Shown here: positions 1-5,050 of the stretch, piece by piece
How the letters are laid out: each line of letters starts with the position of its first letter
How positions within the stretch are numbered: position 1 is the first letter of the stretch
DNA from: Rhodospirillales bacterium
Lineage (GTDB): Bacteria; Pseudomonadota; Alphaproteobacteria; Geminicoccales; Geminicoccaceae
Direction of reading: 5' to 3'
NCBI GenBank assembly: GCA_007131045.1
Contig: SLRI01000346.1
Span: 1 to 6,080 of the forward strand
Length of the DNA: 6,080 bases
Made by a program: the position numbers and the translations under genes
The notes under the pieces: model-generated
Told to the model about the DNA's origin: nothing
Seen by the model: only the letters and a program-made list of their open reading frames with translations
The model's database searches: none

Positions 1-556
1 CACCACCACCACCGCCACCACCACCGCTGCCACCGCGATCGTCAATGGCGCTACTGCTGTCGCCGACGCCCCAGTTCCGGCGCGGTGCCGGTGCTGGCGC
101 TGTCGCTGCTGGCGCTGTCGCTGCTGGCGCTGTCGCTGCTGGCGCTGGTGGGGCTGTGACCCTCTCGATCACCGGTGCCGGAATAGGTGCCTCCGGCTGC
201 GCTCGCGGGGTCACGGCCACGGGCGTGACCGAGCCGCCGCCAGTGATCGAGCCGACGAAGGCGTGCGCGCCGATATCGATCAGCAGCTCGTCGGCGCCCA
301 CCGTCAGCGACCCTTCCGGCGCCAGTGAACGAGCCCGGTTGCGGACCGCCTCGGATTGACTGCGCTCGGCGATCATCTCGGCGATCGTCGTGGCCGCCGC
401 CGCCGTGCCGGCACGATTGTCCGGGCGATAGGCCACGAGCTCGTCGATGGATTGCGCCATCACCGGCACCGCCAGCGCCGCAACGACCGCAGCCGCCGCC
501 AGAGAGCGGGAGGCGCAGCGTATCGCGGGGGTCCGGTGGGCGTTGATTCGGGTCAT
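1..556 (-). CDS. Secreted protein with Ala/Pro/Thr repeats and poly-Gly tract (3' end outside window)
   Basis: I do not recognise this family. The first 185 residues are visible and the frame is still open at the left edge. Residues 1-34 are a Sec signal peptide: arginines near the N-terminus, a hydrophobic Ala/Val/Leu core (19-30) and a V-M-A cleavage site before Gln35. Residues 37-77 look helical. Residues 82-105 are Gly/Ile/Val-rich and probably beta, with an IGAHA motif at 95-99. From 112 the chain is Pro/Ala-rich, with three exact A-A-T-A-P type repeats around 140-154, then a short RRNWGVGD segment and at least eight consecutive glycines. The start is set by a GGAGGT site 7 nt upstream; an in-frame ATG at 571 overlaps that site and is less likely. 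It lies 62 nt downstream of the lipoprotein gene on the same strand and could be cotranscribed with it. An exported or cell-surface protein is inferred from the signal peptide and low-complexity tail only. Confidence 0.8.
   Translation of the reverse strand, partial: MTRINAHRTPAIRCASRSLAAAAVVAALAVPVMAQSIDELVAYRPDNRAGTAAAATTIAEMIAERSQSEAVRNRARSLAPEGSLTVGADELLIDIGAHAFVGSITGGGSVTPVAVTPRAQPEAPIPAPVIERVTAPPAPAATAPAATAPAATAPAPAPRRNWGVGDSSSAIDDRGGSGGGGGGGG
2..25 (-). repeat. GGT/GGC codon run encoding poly-Gly
   Basis: Eight consecutive glycine codons (seven GGT and one GGC) are read on the minus strand up to the window edge, after G-G-S. The near-exact trinucleotide repeat could vary in length by slippage. 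Its full extent is outside the window. Confidence 0.85.
99..143 (-). repeat. Three exact 15-bp tandem repeats
   Basis: The plus-strand unit GCTGTCGCTGCTGGC occurs three times without change at 99-113, 114-128 and 129-143, with partial copies on both flanks. On the minus strand it encodes the A-A-T-A-P repeats of the secreted protein. The unit is a multiple of three, so copy-number change by slippage would lengthen or shorten the linker without breaking the frame. Confidence 0.9.
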
Positions 557-563
557 GTCGATT

Positions 564-569
564 ACCTCC
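564..569 (-). promoter_or_regulatory. Shine-Dalgarno site for the secreted Gly-rich protein
   Basis: GGAGGT on the minus strand, 7 nt before the ATG at 556. It decides the start, because the in-frame ATG at 571 lies upstream of it. It overlaps a perfect 10-bp palindrome, CCATCGATGG, at 568-577, which could fold over part of the site in the mRNA; that is only a possibility. Confidence 0.7.
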
Positions 570-618
570 ATCGATGGTTCTGAGTGTCGAGAGCTACGGC
601 ATCGGACACGCACGACGC

Positions 619-1041
619 TCATGGCGCGGTGCAGTCTCCCAGGACCTCGCGAAGCCCTCTCTCCATCACCGGCACATCGGCCGAGCTGACGTTGCACTGG
701 CCGATCGTCGACATCCGGTCGAGCATCGCAAGATCGACCGCCTCGGTCATACGGGGCTGGTCGACGACGCCGCCGTAGCGTTGGCCGAGACCCTGCAGCA
801 CGGAAAACCGAAGTGCCGCGACGTCACGGTCGTCGCGCAAATAGTTGCAGCGTGCGGCAACGGCGATGGCGCGGCCACAGCGCCGGCCTTCGCCCAGCGC
901 CGTCCCGGCATCGACGGCCGGCGCTACCGCCGCCGGCTGGGTCGGCGCGGCAGCGAAGACGGCCGGCGGCGGCGCATTGCCACCACATGACGCCAAGAGA
1001 AAACAACTGAAAAGTCCTGCTACCTGAAGTTGACGCTGCAT
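619..1041 (-). CDS. Small four-cysteine lipoprotein, unknown function
   Basis: A 140-residue protein that I cannot assign to a named family. Residues 1-19 form a lipoprotein signal peptide with a hydrophobic core and the lipobox L-A-S-C, so Cys19 would be lipidated after cleavage by signal peptidase II. Residues 20-50 are a Pro/Ala-rich linker. The folded part (about 51-140) has four cysteines at 55, 65, 116 and 137, enough for two disulfides in the periplasm. I chose the ATG at 1041 because AGGGAG lies 5 nt upstream and the signal peptide begins there; the open frame runs back to 1218, but that extension would put the signal peptide inside the protein. The gene sits between two other envelope-type genes on the same strand, which suggests a shared surface role. 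An envelope location is well supported; its role is not. Confidence 0.85.
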   Translation of the reverse strand: MQRQLQVAGLFSCFLLASCGGNAPPPAVFAAAPTQPAAVAPAVDAGTALGEGRRCGRAIAVAARCNYLRDDRDVAALRFSVLQGLGQRYGGVVDQPRMTEAVDLAMLDRMSTIGQCNVSSADVPVMERGLREVLGDCTAP

Positions 1042-1046
1042 GTCGT

Positions 1047-1052
1047 CTCCCT
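1047..1052 (-). promoter_or_regulatory. Shine-Dalgarno site for the lipoprotein
   Basis: AGGGAG on the minus strand, 5 nt before the ATG at 1041. Together with the lipobox it fixes the internal ATG as the start, rather than the upstream one at 1218. Confidence 0.65.
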
Positions 1053-1112
1053 TTCCGTCAATCAGCCGCCCACAACTCTCATGTCGGGCTGGTGCTGAAC
1101 TCTTCGTCACTA

Positions 1113-1141
1113 TTGGTATGCCATACGACCAGACGTGGCAA
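1113..1141 (-). promoter_or_regulatory. Possible sigma-70-type promoter for the lipoprotein gene
   Basis: On the minus strand, TTGCCA (1136-1141) and TACCAA (1113-1118) are separated by 17 nt. The first is close to the -35 consensus, but the second matches the -10 consensus at only three positions. An 11-bp palindrome, GTATGCCATAC (1116-1126), overlaps the -10 side and could be an operator. The -35 part also overlaps the hairpin at 1135-1157. This is a weak call made because the site falls in the only upstream gap of the lipoprotein gene. Confidence 0.25.
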
Positions 1142-1157
1142 GCCGGCGGCTCGCCAC
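1135..1157 (-). terminator. Strong hairpin after the Ile-Gly repeat gene, possible terminator
   Basis: As minus-strand RNA the arms GUGGCGAGCC and GGCUUGCCAC form a 10-bp stem with one G-U pair and a 3-nt GCC loop. On the plus strand the same place would be an A-C mismatch, so the structure favours the minus transcript. It begins 8 nt past the stop codon of the upstream minus-strand gene, the usual place for a terminator. There is no U-run after it, so it may instead be a 3'-end-stabilising or attenuating structure. Confidence 0.4.
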
Positions 1158-1165
1158 TCGGGCCC

Positions 1166-1396
1166 TCAACGGCAGGTTGCGCGACCCATCGTGCCGATCT
1201 CGCTGCAGGCGCGGGCACCAGCGCCGATGGCGATGTTCAGGCTGCTGCCGATGCTCACGCTGTTGCTGATCGAACCGCCGGCCTCGACGTCCTCGATCGT
1301 GCCGATCGCCATCTCACTCACCGCATCGTGGCCCTGGGCACGCAGGGTCAGGTCGCCGATCTCGGTCGTGTTGGTGATGCTGCCGCGGGCTCGGCT
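1166..1396 (-). pseudogene. 3' fragment of a Ser-Ile-Asn / Ile-Gly repeat protein, 5' part missing
   Basis: About 75 residues of convincing coding sequence end at the TGA at 1166-1168. They contain two related units of roughly 30-36 residues. Each starts with S-I-(T/S)-N-(T/S), passes through an I-G and an A-I-G, and the pattern recurs as E-I-G-T-M at the end. Such regular Ile-Gly spacing is typical of repetitive beta-structured, often exported proteins; I recall similar uncharacterised repeats in proteobacteria but cannot name a family. Upstream of about 1396 the frame stays open to 1633, but there it is only the Arg-rich antisense of a glycosyltransferase gene, so the true N-terminal part, including any signal peptide, is absent. 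The gene seems to be cut by a rearrangement or a chimeric join. It is co-oriented with the lipoprotein gene, 124 nt away. Confidence 0.6.
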
Positions 1397-1401
1397 GCGG
1401 T

Positions 1402-2289
1402 CGACATCTGGCCGCCGACCTCGCCGAGCTGGTCGCCTTCTACCGGCCGGCCGTCCTCGTCTTCGACGGCAACGTCCCCTACCAGGGCCTGCTCGACACG
1501 CTGCGCCGCTTTCCAGAGACCATCGCGATCTGGTCGCGCCGCGGCTTCTGGCGGCAGACCAACGACACCAAGCTGCTCGCCCGCGAGCAGGCCTTCGACA
1601 TGGTGCTCGAGCCGGGTGACCTCGCGGCCGCAACGGACCAGGGACCGACCATGCAGTACCGGGAGCGCACCCGCCAGCTCGCCCCCGTCCGCCTGGTCGA
1701 GCCCGACGAGGCGCTGGATCGCGATACCGCGCTGGCGTCGCTCGACCTCGACCCGGCGTATCGCCACGTCCTGCTGCAGCTCGGCAGCGGCAACAATTTC
1801 AAGGTGGACCACATAGCCCGGTTCATCGCCGAGCGGCTGCGCCATCATCCGGACGTCCGGCTCGTCCACATCACCTCGCCGATCGCGCTCGAGCCGGTCG
1901 AGCTGCCGGACTGGGTGATCACCCGCAGCGTCTACCCGCTCGGCCGCTACCTCGGGGCGTTCGATGCGTGCGTCAGTGCGGTCGGCTACAACAGCTACCA
2001 CGAGCTGCTGCTCGGCGGCTGCCCGACCCTGTTCGTGCCCAACGAGCACCCGTCGATGGACGACCAGCTGGCCCGCGCCGCCTATGCCGAGCGGCGCGGC
2101 TGGGCGCAAGTCGGCCGGGTCGATCGCATTTTCGAGCTCGAGGAGAAGCTGATGCGTCTTCTGGATCCCGCGGTCGCGGCAGCCCAACGCCGCCGCCTCG
2201 CCGCCCTCGACCAGACCAACGGCGCCTTCGAGGCGGCCCGGCTGATCGGCGAATACGCCATGCTGTGCCGCGCCGACCGGACGAGGTGA
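1402..2289 (+). CDS. MurG-like GT-B glycosyltransferase, 5'-truncated
   Basis: About 295 residues of a glycosyltransferase resembling the MurG/GT28 C-terminal domain, which transfers a sugar from a nucleotide-sugar donor. The visible part begins inside the N-terminal domain: a VLVFDG strand at 1456-1470 followed by PYQGLLDTL. The donor-binding half then shows QLGSGNN (1777-1797), VSAVGYNSYHE (1972-2004) and the loop FVPN with MDDQ (2032-2067), all familiar in this group. In-frame TGA 1375-1377 closes the frame upstream, and between it and the ATG at 1600 there is no ATG, GTG or TTG. A start at 1600 would remove even more of the N-terminal domain, so the gene is probably broken by the junction near 1395, or joined wrongly in assembly. 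A protein without its acceptor-side domain is unlikely to be active. It is followed after 5 nt by the first GT/Sel1 gene, which suggests an operon. The acceptor is unknown; it is not murG itself judging by motifs and context. Confidence 0.8.
   Translation, partial: RHLAADLAELVAFYRPAVLVFDGNVPYQGLLDTLRRFPETIAIWSRRGFWRQTNDTKLLAREQAFDMVLEPGDLAAATDQGPTMQYRERTRQLAPVRLVEPDEALDRDTALASLDLDPAYRHVLLQLGSGNNFKVDHIARFIAERLRHHPDVRLVHITSPIALEPVELPDWVITRSVYPLGRYLGAFDACVSAVGYNSYHELLLGGCPTLFVPNEHPSMDDQLARAAYAERRGWAQVGRVDRIFELEEKLMRLLDPAVAAAQRRRLAALDQTNGAFEAARLIGEYAMLCRADRTR
2284..2289 (+). promoter_or_regulatory. Shine-Dalgarno site overlapping the preceding stop codon
   Basis: AGGTGA (GAGGTGA extended) lies 5-6 nt before the ATG at 2295 and includes the TGA of the MurG-like gene. 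It decides the start of the first GT/Sel1 gene over an in-frame ATG at 1968 deep inside the preceding gene, and suggests translational coupling. Confidence 0.6.
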
Positions 2290-2294
2290 CCCGG

Positions 2295-3752
2295 ATGAGC
2301 CGAGCCTGGGTGCCGATCCGCGATCTCGACGTCTTCTTCCTCTCCTTCGACGAGGCCGATGCCGACGCCCATTTCGCCGATCTGCGCAGCAAGCATCCGG
2401 CGGCCCAGCGCATTCACGGGGTGAAGGGCTTCGACAGTGCGCACAAAGCGGCGGCGAGCAAGAGCCGGACCGAGCACTTCGTCACCATCGACGCCGACAA
2501 CATCGTCGATCCGGCGTTTTTTGAACTGGCCCTCGATCAGCGGGTGCTCGGGCCGCAGACTATCGTCTCCTGGCCGGCGCGAAACGCCGTCAACGGCATC
2601 GTCTCCGGCAACGGTGCGGTCAAATGCTGGCCCCGGGGCTTCGTCCTGGAGATGCGCACCCATGAGCACGCGACCGGCGACGAGGGCAGGGTCGACTTCG
2701 TCTACAACACCGACCTCGGCCGGCAGGACGGCTCGTTTCCCTGGGACGAGCCGGCGCCGATGTCGACCGTCCACGGCAATGCCACGCCCGTGCAGGCGTT
2801 TCGCGCCGGCTTTCGCGCCGCCAGCCGGCTCACCCTGGTCAACGGTCGGCCCTGCCTCGTGACCCCCGGGGTGGAAGCGATCTGGCCCACCAATCTCGAG
2901 CGTCTCGACCTCTGGCTCAATGTCGGCGCCGACGCACCCAACGGCCTCTGGACGATCTATGGCGCAAGGCTCGGCTGCTGGTTGGTCAACTTTGCCGGGC
3001 TCGACGTCACCGTGATCAACGACCTCGCCTGGTTCGACGACTATTTCGCGAGCGCGCTCGAGCCGCGATTCGGCCCGGCGGCCACGACCGCCGGCAGCGA
3101 GCCCGAACCACGCCTGGCAGCCGCCGTGGCCGAGGTCGGCGACAAGCTGGCCCGCCGCTCGGGCCTGCGCATCGTCGAGCTCGGGCCTGCCGAGAGCGCC
3201 CTCTTCAAGCGGCTCTACCAGCCGCCGCCGCTCACCGGGCTGGATCGCATGGGCACCATGCTCAGGCGGGGCATCGGCGTCGCCCGCGACCCAGCCCTGG
3301 CGGCCGCCTACTTCCGGGCCGCCGCGGCGCACGGCGAGCGCAACGCCATCCACAACCTCGCCCGCGCGTACCTGATGGGCGAGGGGGTGCGGCGCGACTA
3401 CCGCCAGGGCCTGGCGCTGTTGAAGGAAGCGGCGGCGCTCGGCGATCCTTACGCACAAGAACGCCTCGCCAGGCTCAGCCTCCAGGGCATGGGCTTCGGC
3501 ATCGAGCGCGACCCGGCCGAGGCGTTGCGGCTCCTGGAGGCGGCCTGCGACGGCGGCCTCTGGCGCGCCGGCGAGCAGGCCTCCCGGCTGCGCACCGAAG
3601 CGCCCACGGACGACCAGGACGCCGCCCGGGCGCTGCTCTACATGACCTTCGCGAGCTTCGAGGGCGAGTCGAATATGGCCGAGCTTACGACAATCCGAGC
3701 CGAGCTCGACGACGCGGCAAACGCCGAACCGCCGCCGGCCGATCCATGTTGA
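2295..3752 (+). CDS. GT-A-like glycosyltransferase fused to Sel1-like repeats (paralogue 1)
   Basis: A 485-residue protein with two parts. Residues 11-260 resemble a nucleotide-diphospho-sugar (GT-A) transferase core: FFLSFDE at 14-20, HGVKGF at 41-46, then FVTIDADN at 62-69, whose D66-A-D68 fits a metal-binding DxD motif, and VSWPARNAVNG at 91-101. I recall similar 'VKGF..AH..AA / VDGD / RN..NG' patterns in uncharacterised proteins of marine bacteria and phages, but have no functional data. Residues about 314-420 hold three Sel1-like (TPR-type) helical repeats, with G-x-G-V-x-R-D-x-x-x-A and A-x-x-G motifs, which in other proteins mediate protein contacts. The tail (435-485) is unassigned. 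It differs from the next two genes by an extra stretch around 140-165 and weaker identity, so it is the outlying copy. No signal peptide or membrane segment is seen, so it should be cytoplasmic. Its stop overlaps the next start by 7 nt. Confidence 0.85.
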   Translation: MSRAWVPIRDLDVFFLSFDEADADAHFADLRSKHPAAQRIHGVKGFDSAHKAAASKSRTEHFVTIDADNIVDPAFFELALDQRVLGPQTIVSWPARNAVNGIVSGNGAVKCWPRGFVLEMRTHEHATGDEGRVDFVYNTDLGRQDGSFPWDEPAPMSTVHGNATPVQAFRAGFRAASRLTLVNGRPCLVTPGVEAIWPTNLERLDLWLNVGADAPNGLWTIYGARLGCWLVNFAGLDVTVINDLAWFDDYFASALEPRFGPAATTAGSEPEPRLAAAVAEVGDKLARRSGLRIVELGPAESALFKRLYQPPPLTGLDRMGTMLRRGIGVARDPALAAAYFRAAAAHGERNAIHNLARAYLMGEGVRRDYRQGLALLKEAAALGDPYAQERLARLSLQGMGFGIERDPAEALRLLEAACDGGLWRAGEQASRLRTEAPTDDQDAARALLYMTFASFEGESNMAELTTIRAELDDAANAEPPPADPC

Positions 3753-5041
3753 CCCGAGCCGGTGACCTCGCCTGCGTCTTCATCGGCTACGACGAGCCGG
3801 ACCGCGAAGCGCACTGGCAGGACTTGCGGGAGAAAATGCCGCGAGCTGTAAGGATCGACGGTGTCAAAGGCTTCACCTCGGCATTTCAGGCAGCGGCGAT
3901 GGCTGCCCGGACCGAACGCTTCATCACCGTCGACGCCGACTGCCGAGTCGATGCGCGTTTCTGCGAGCATCCGATTGCCGATGACTTGCTCAACAGCAAC
4001 AAGGTCCTCTCCTGGCCGGTGCGCAACGTCGTCAACAGCCTGGCCTATGGCAATGGTGGCATAAAGTGCTGGACTCGCAGCATGTTGAAGAGCTGCCGGA
4101 GGCCGGATGCGGAGCACCTCGACCACCCGTATGATTTCGGCTTCGCTTTTCAGACGAGGCTGTTCGGCACCAGCCACCCCAACGGCTCGCGCCTGCAGGC
4201 GTTCAGGAGCGGTTTTCGCGAGGGGGCTCGGCTCGGGCTCGTCAAGGGCACGCCGCCGGGTCTCGAGCGACTGGGCAGAATGCTGCCGGAAAATGGTCTG
4301 CGTCGGCTGGTAACCTGGTGCAGTTTGGGAACTGACGTGCATCTCGGACTCTGGTGCATCTGGGGTGCCCGAGAAGGATGCCTGAAGGCGCAATCCGGCA
4401 AGCTGGAGTTGGCGTTGATCAACGACTACGACGCTTTTAACGCTTATTTCGCCAGGGAGATCGAGCCTCGAGCCGATCGCATCGACGGGATCCTGCGCCG
4501 GCGTGGCGAACGGCTGCGGGCGGCGGGGTTGGATGTTGCGGACCTCGGCCCGCAGGCCAGCGCTTTTTTTCGCGCGCAGCTGACGGGCAGCATCGACGTT
4601 GCCGCATTCGATACCCTGGGCAATCTCTACCGATCGTCACCGCGGGACCTGCCGAACGATCCGGAAAAGGCGTGCGACGCCTATTTCGCCGGGGCTTTGC
4701 TCGGCAGCGGCAATGCGATGAACAACCTCGCCCGCTGCTATCGCGACGGCGCCGGGGTCACACGGGATCCTGTGCAGGCGCAGAACTGGGTGCTCCATGC
4801 GGCGGCACTCGACAACCAGTGGGCGCTCTTGCGGCTCGGACGGCAGGCGCTGGCCGACGGCGACCCCGATCGCGCGCGCTACTGGCTGGAGCGTGCCGCG
4901 CGCGCCGGCAGCAACGACGCCGATGCGGCGCTCGCTGACCTCGCCGCAATCCCGCGTGAAGGCGCGATGCCTGCCGAAGGCCCGATGCCTGCCGAAGGCC
5001 CGATGCCTGCCGAAGGCCCGATGCCTGCCGAAGGTACGTGA
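3746..5041 (+). CDS. GT-A-like glycosyltransferase with Sel1-like repeats and MPAEGP tail (paralogue 2)
   Basis: A 431-residue paralogue of the preceding gene. The N-terminal domain shows VFIGYDEP (11-18), GVKGF (39-43), TVDAD (61-65, DxD), SWPVRNVVN (89-97), YGNGGIKCW (101-109), FGTSHPNGSRLQAFRSGFREGA across 140-161, and IWGAREGC (205-212). A linker with DLGPQASAFFR (266-276) leads into Sel1-like repeats at about 285-395, including NAMNNLARCYRDGAGV. The last 24 residues are four copies of M-P-A-E-G-(P/T) encoded by an exact 18-bp repeat. The start overlaps the upstream stop codon region by 7 nt (ATGTTGA), so coupled translation is likely. No export signal is visible, hence a cytoplasmic enzyme is inferred. 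Donor and acceptor are unknown; glycan assembly or protein glycosylation is suggested only by the domain and the MurG-like neighbour. Confidence 0.87.
   Translation: MLTRAGDLACVFIGYDEPDREAHWQDLREKMPRAVRIDGVKGFTSAFQAAAMAARTERFITVDADCRVDARFCEHPIADDLLNSNKVLSWPVRNVVNSLAYGNGGIKCWTRSMLKSCRRPDAEHLDHPYDFGFAFQTRLFGTSHPNGSRLQAFRSGFREGARLGLVKGTPPGLERLGRMLPENGLRRLVTWCSLGTDVHLGLWCIWGAREGCLKAQSGKLELALINDYDAFNAYFAREIEPRADRIDGILRRRGERLRAAGLDVADLGPQASAFFRAQLTGSIDVAAFDTLGNLYRSSPRDLPNDPEKACDAYFAGALLGSGNAMNNLARCYRDGAGVTRDPVQAQNWVLHAAALDNQWALLRLGRQALADGDPDRARYWLERAARAGSNDADAALADLAAIPREGAMPAEGPMPAEGPMPAEGPMPAEGT
4708..4746 (+). repeat. 39-bp direct repeat, copy 1 (in paralogue 2)
   Basis: Identical base for base to 6004-6042 in paralogue 3. 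It encodes the Sel1-type block G-N-A-M-N-N-L-A-R-C-Y-R. Synonymous sites match as well, so this points to recent duplication or gene conversion. Confidence 0.9.
4967..5037 (+). repeat. Four 18-bp tandem repeats at the 3' end of paralogue 2
   Basis: The unit ATGCCTGCCGAAGGCCCG occurs at 4967, 4985 and 5003 without change, and a fourth copy at 5021 is exact until GGT replaces GGC. It encodes M-P-A-E-G-P, ending in M-P-A-E-G-T and the stop. Identity at synonymous positions shows recent expansion. Copy-number changes keep the frame. Confidence 0.95.
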
Positions 5042-5044
5042 CGG
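5040..5044 (+). promoter_or_regulatory. Weak Shine-Dalgarno candidate for paralogue 3
   Basis: GACGG, 6 nt before the ATG at 5051, overlaps the stop of paralogue 2. The better GAAGG at 5030-5034 is 16 nt away, too far for normal use. This supports coupling or re-initiation, rather than independent initiation. Confidence 0.35.
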
Positions 5045-5050
5045 TCTGCA

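Noticed and set aside
1040..1816. Plus-strand open frame considered as the missing N-terminal part of the MurG-like enzyme through a frameshift
   Set aside because: Up to about 1390 it is only the antisense of the Ile-Gly repeat gene and shows no glycosyltransferase N-terminal motif, so a simple frameshift does not explain the missing part.
1348..2187. A 279-codon minus-strand open frame across the junction
   Set aside because: It is the shadow of the glycosyltransferase and crosses the join into a different reading frame of the Ile-Gly repeat gene, with no motif of its own.
1968..2294. Upstream extension of paralogue 1 to an in-frame ATG at 1968
   Set aside because: The extra 109 residues are Arg/Pro-rich out-of-frame translation of the MurG-like gene; the ATG at 2295 has a good ribosome binding site and begins the conserved domain.
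2082..3458. A 458-codon open frame on the minus strand opposite the MurG-like gene and paralogue 1
   Set aside because: Its translation is antisense to two well-supported genes with recognisable motifs; long antisense frames are normal at this G+C content. It shows no domain or credible start.
4564..4570. Run of seven T in codon phase resembling a -1 frameshift slippery heptamer in paralogue 2
   Set aside because: Paralogue 3 encodes the same two Phe with TTC codons, so the run is not conserved, and the -1 frame gives only an Arg-rich shadow product.
4967..5037. CRISPR-like array
   Set aside because: The units are directly adjacent with no spacers, and they are in-frame codons of paralogue 2.
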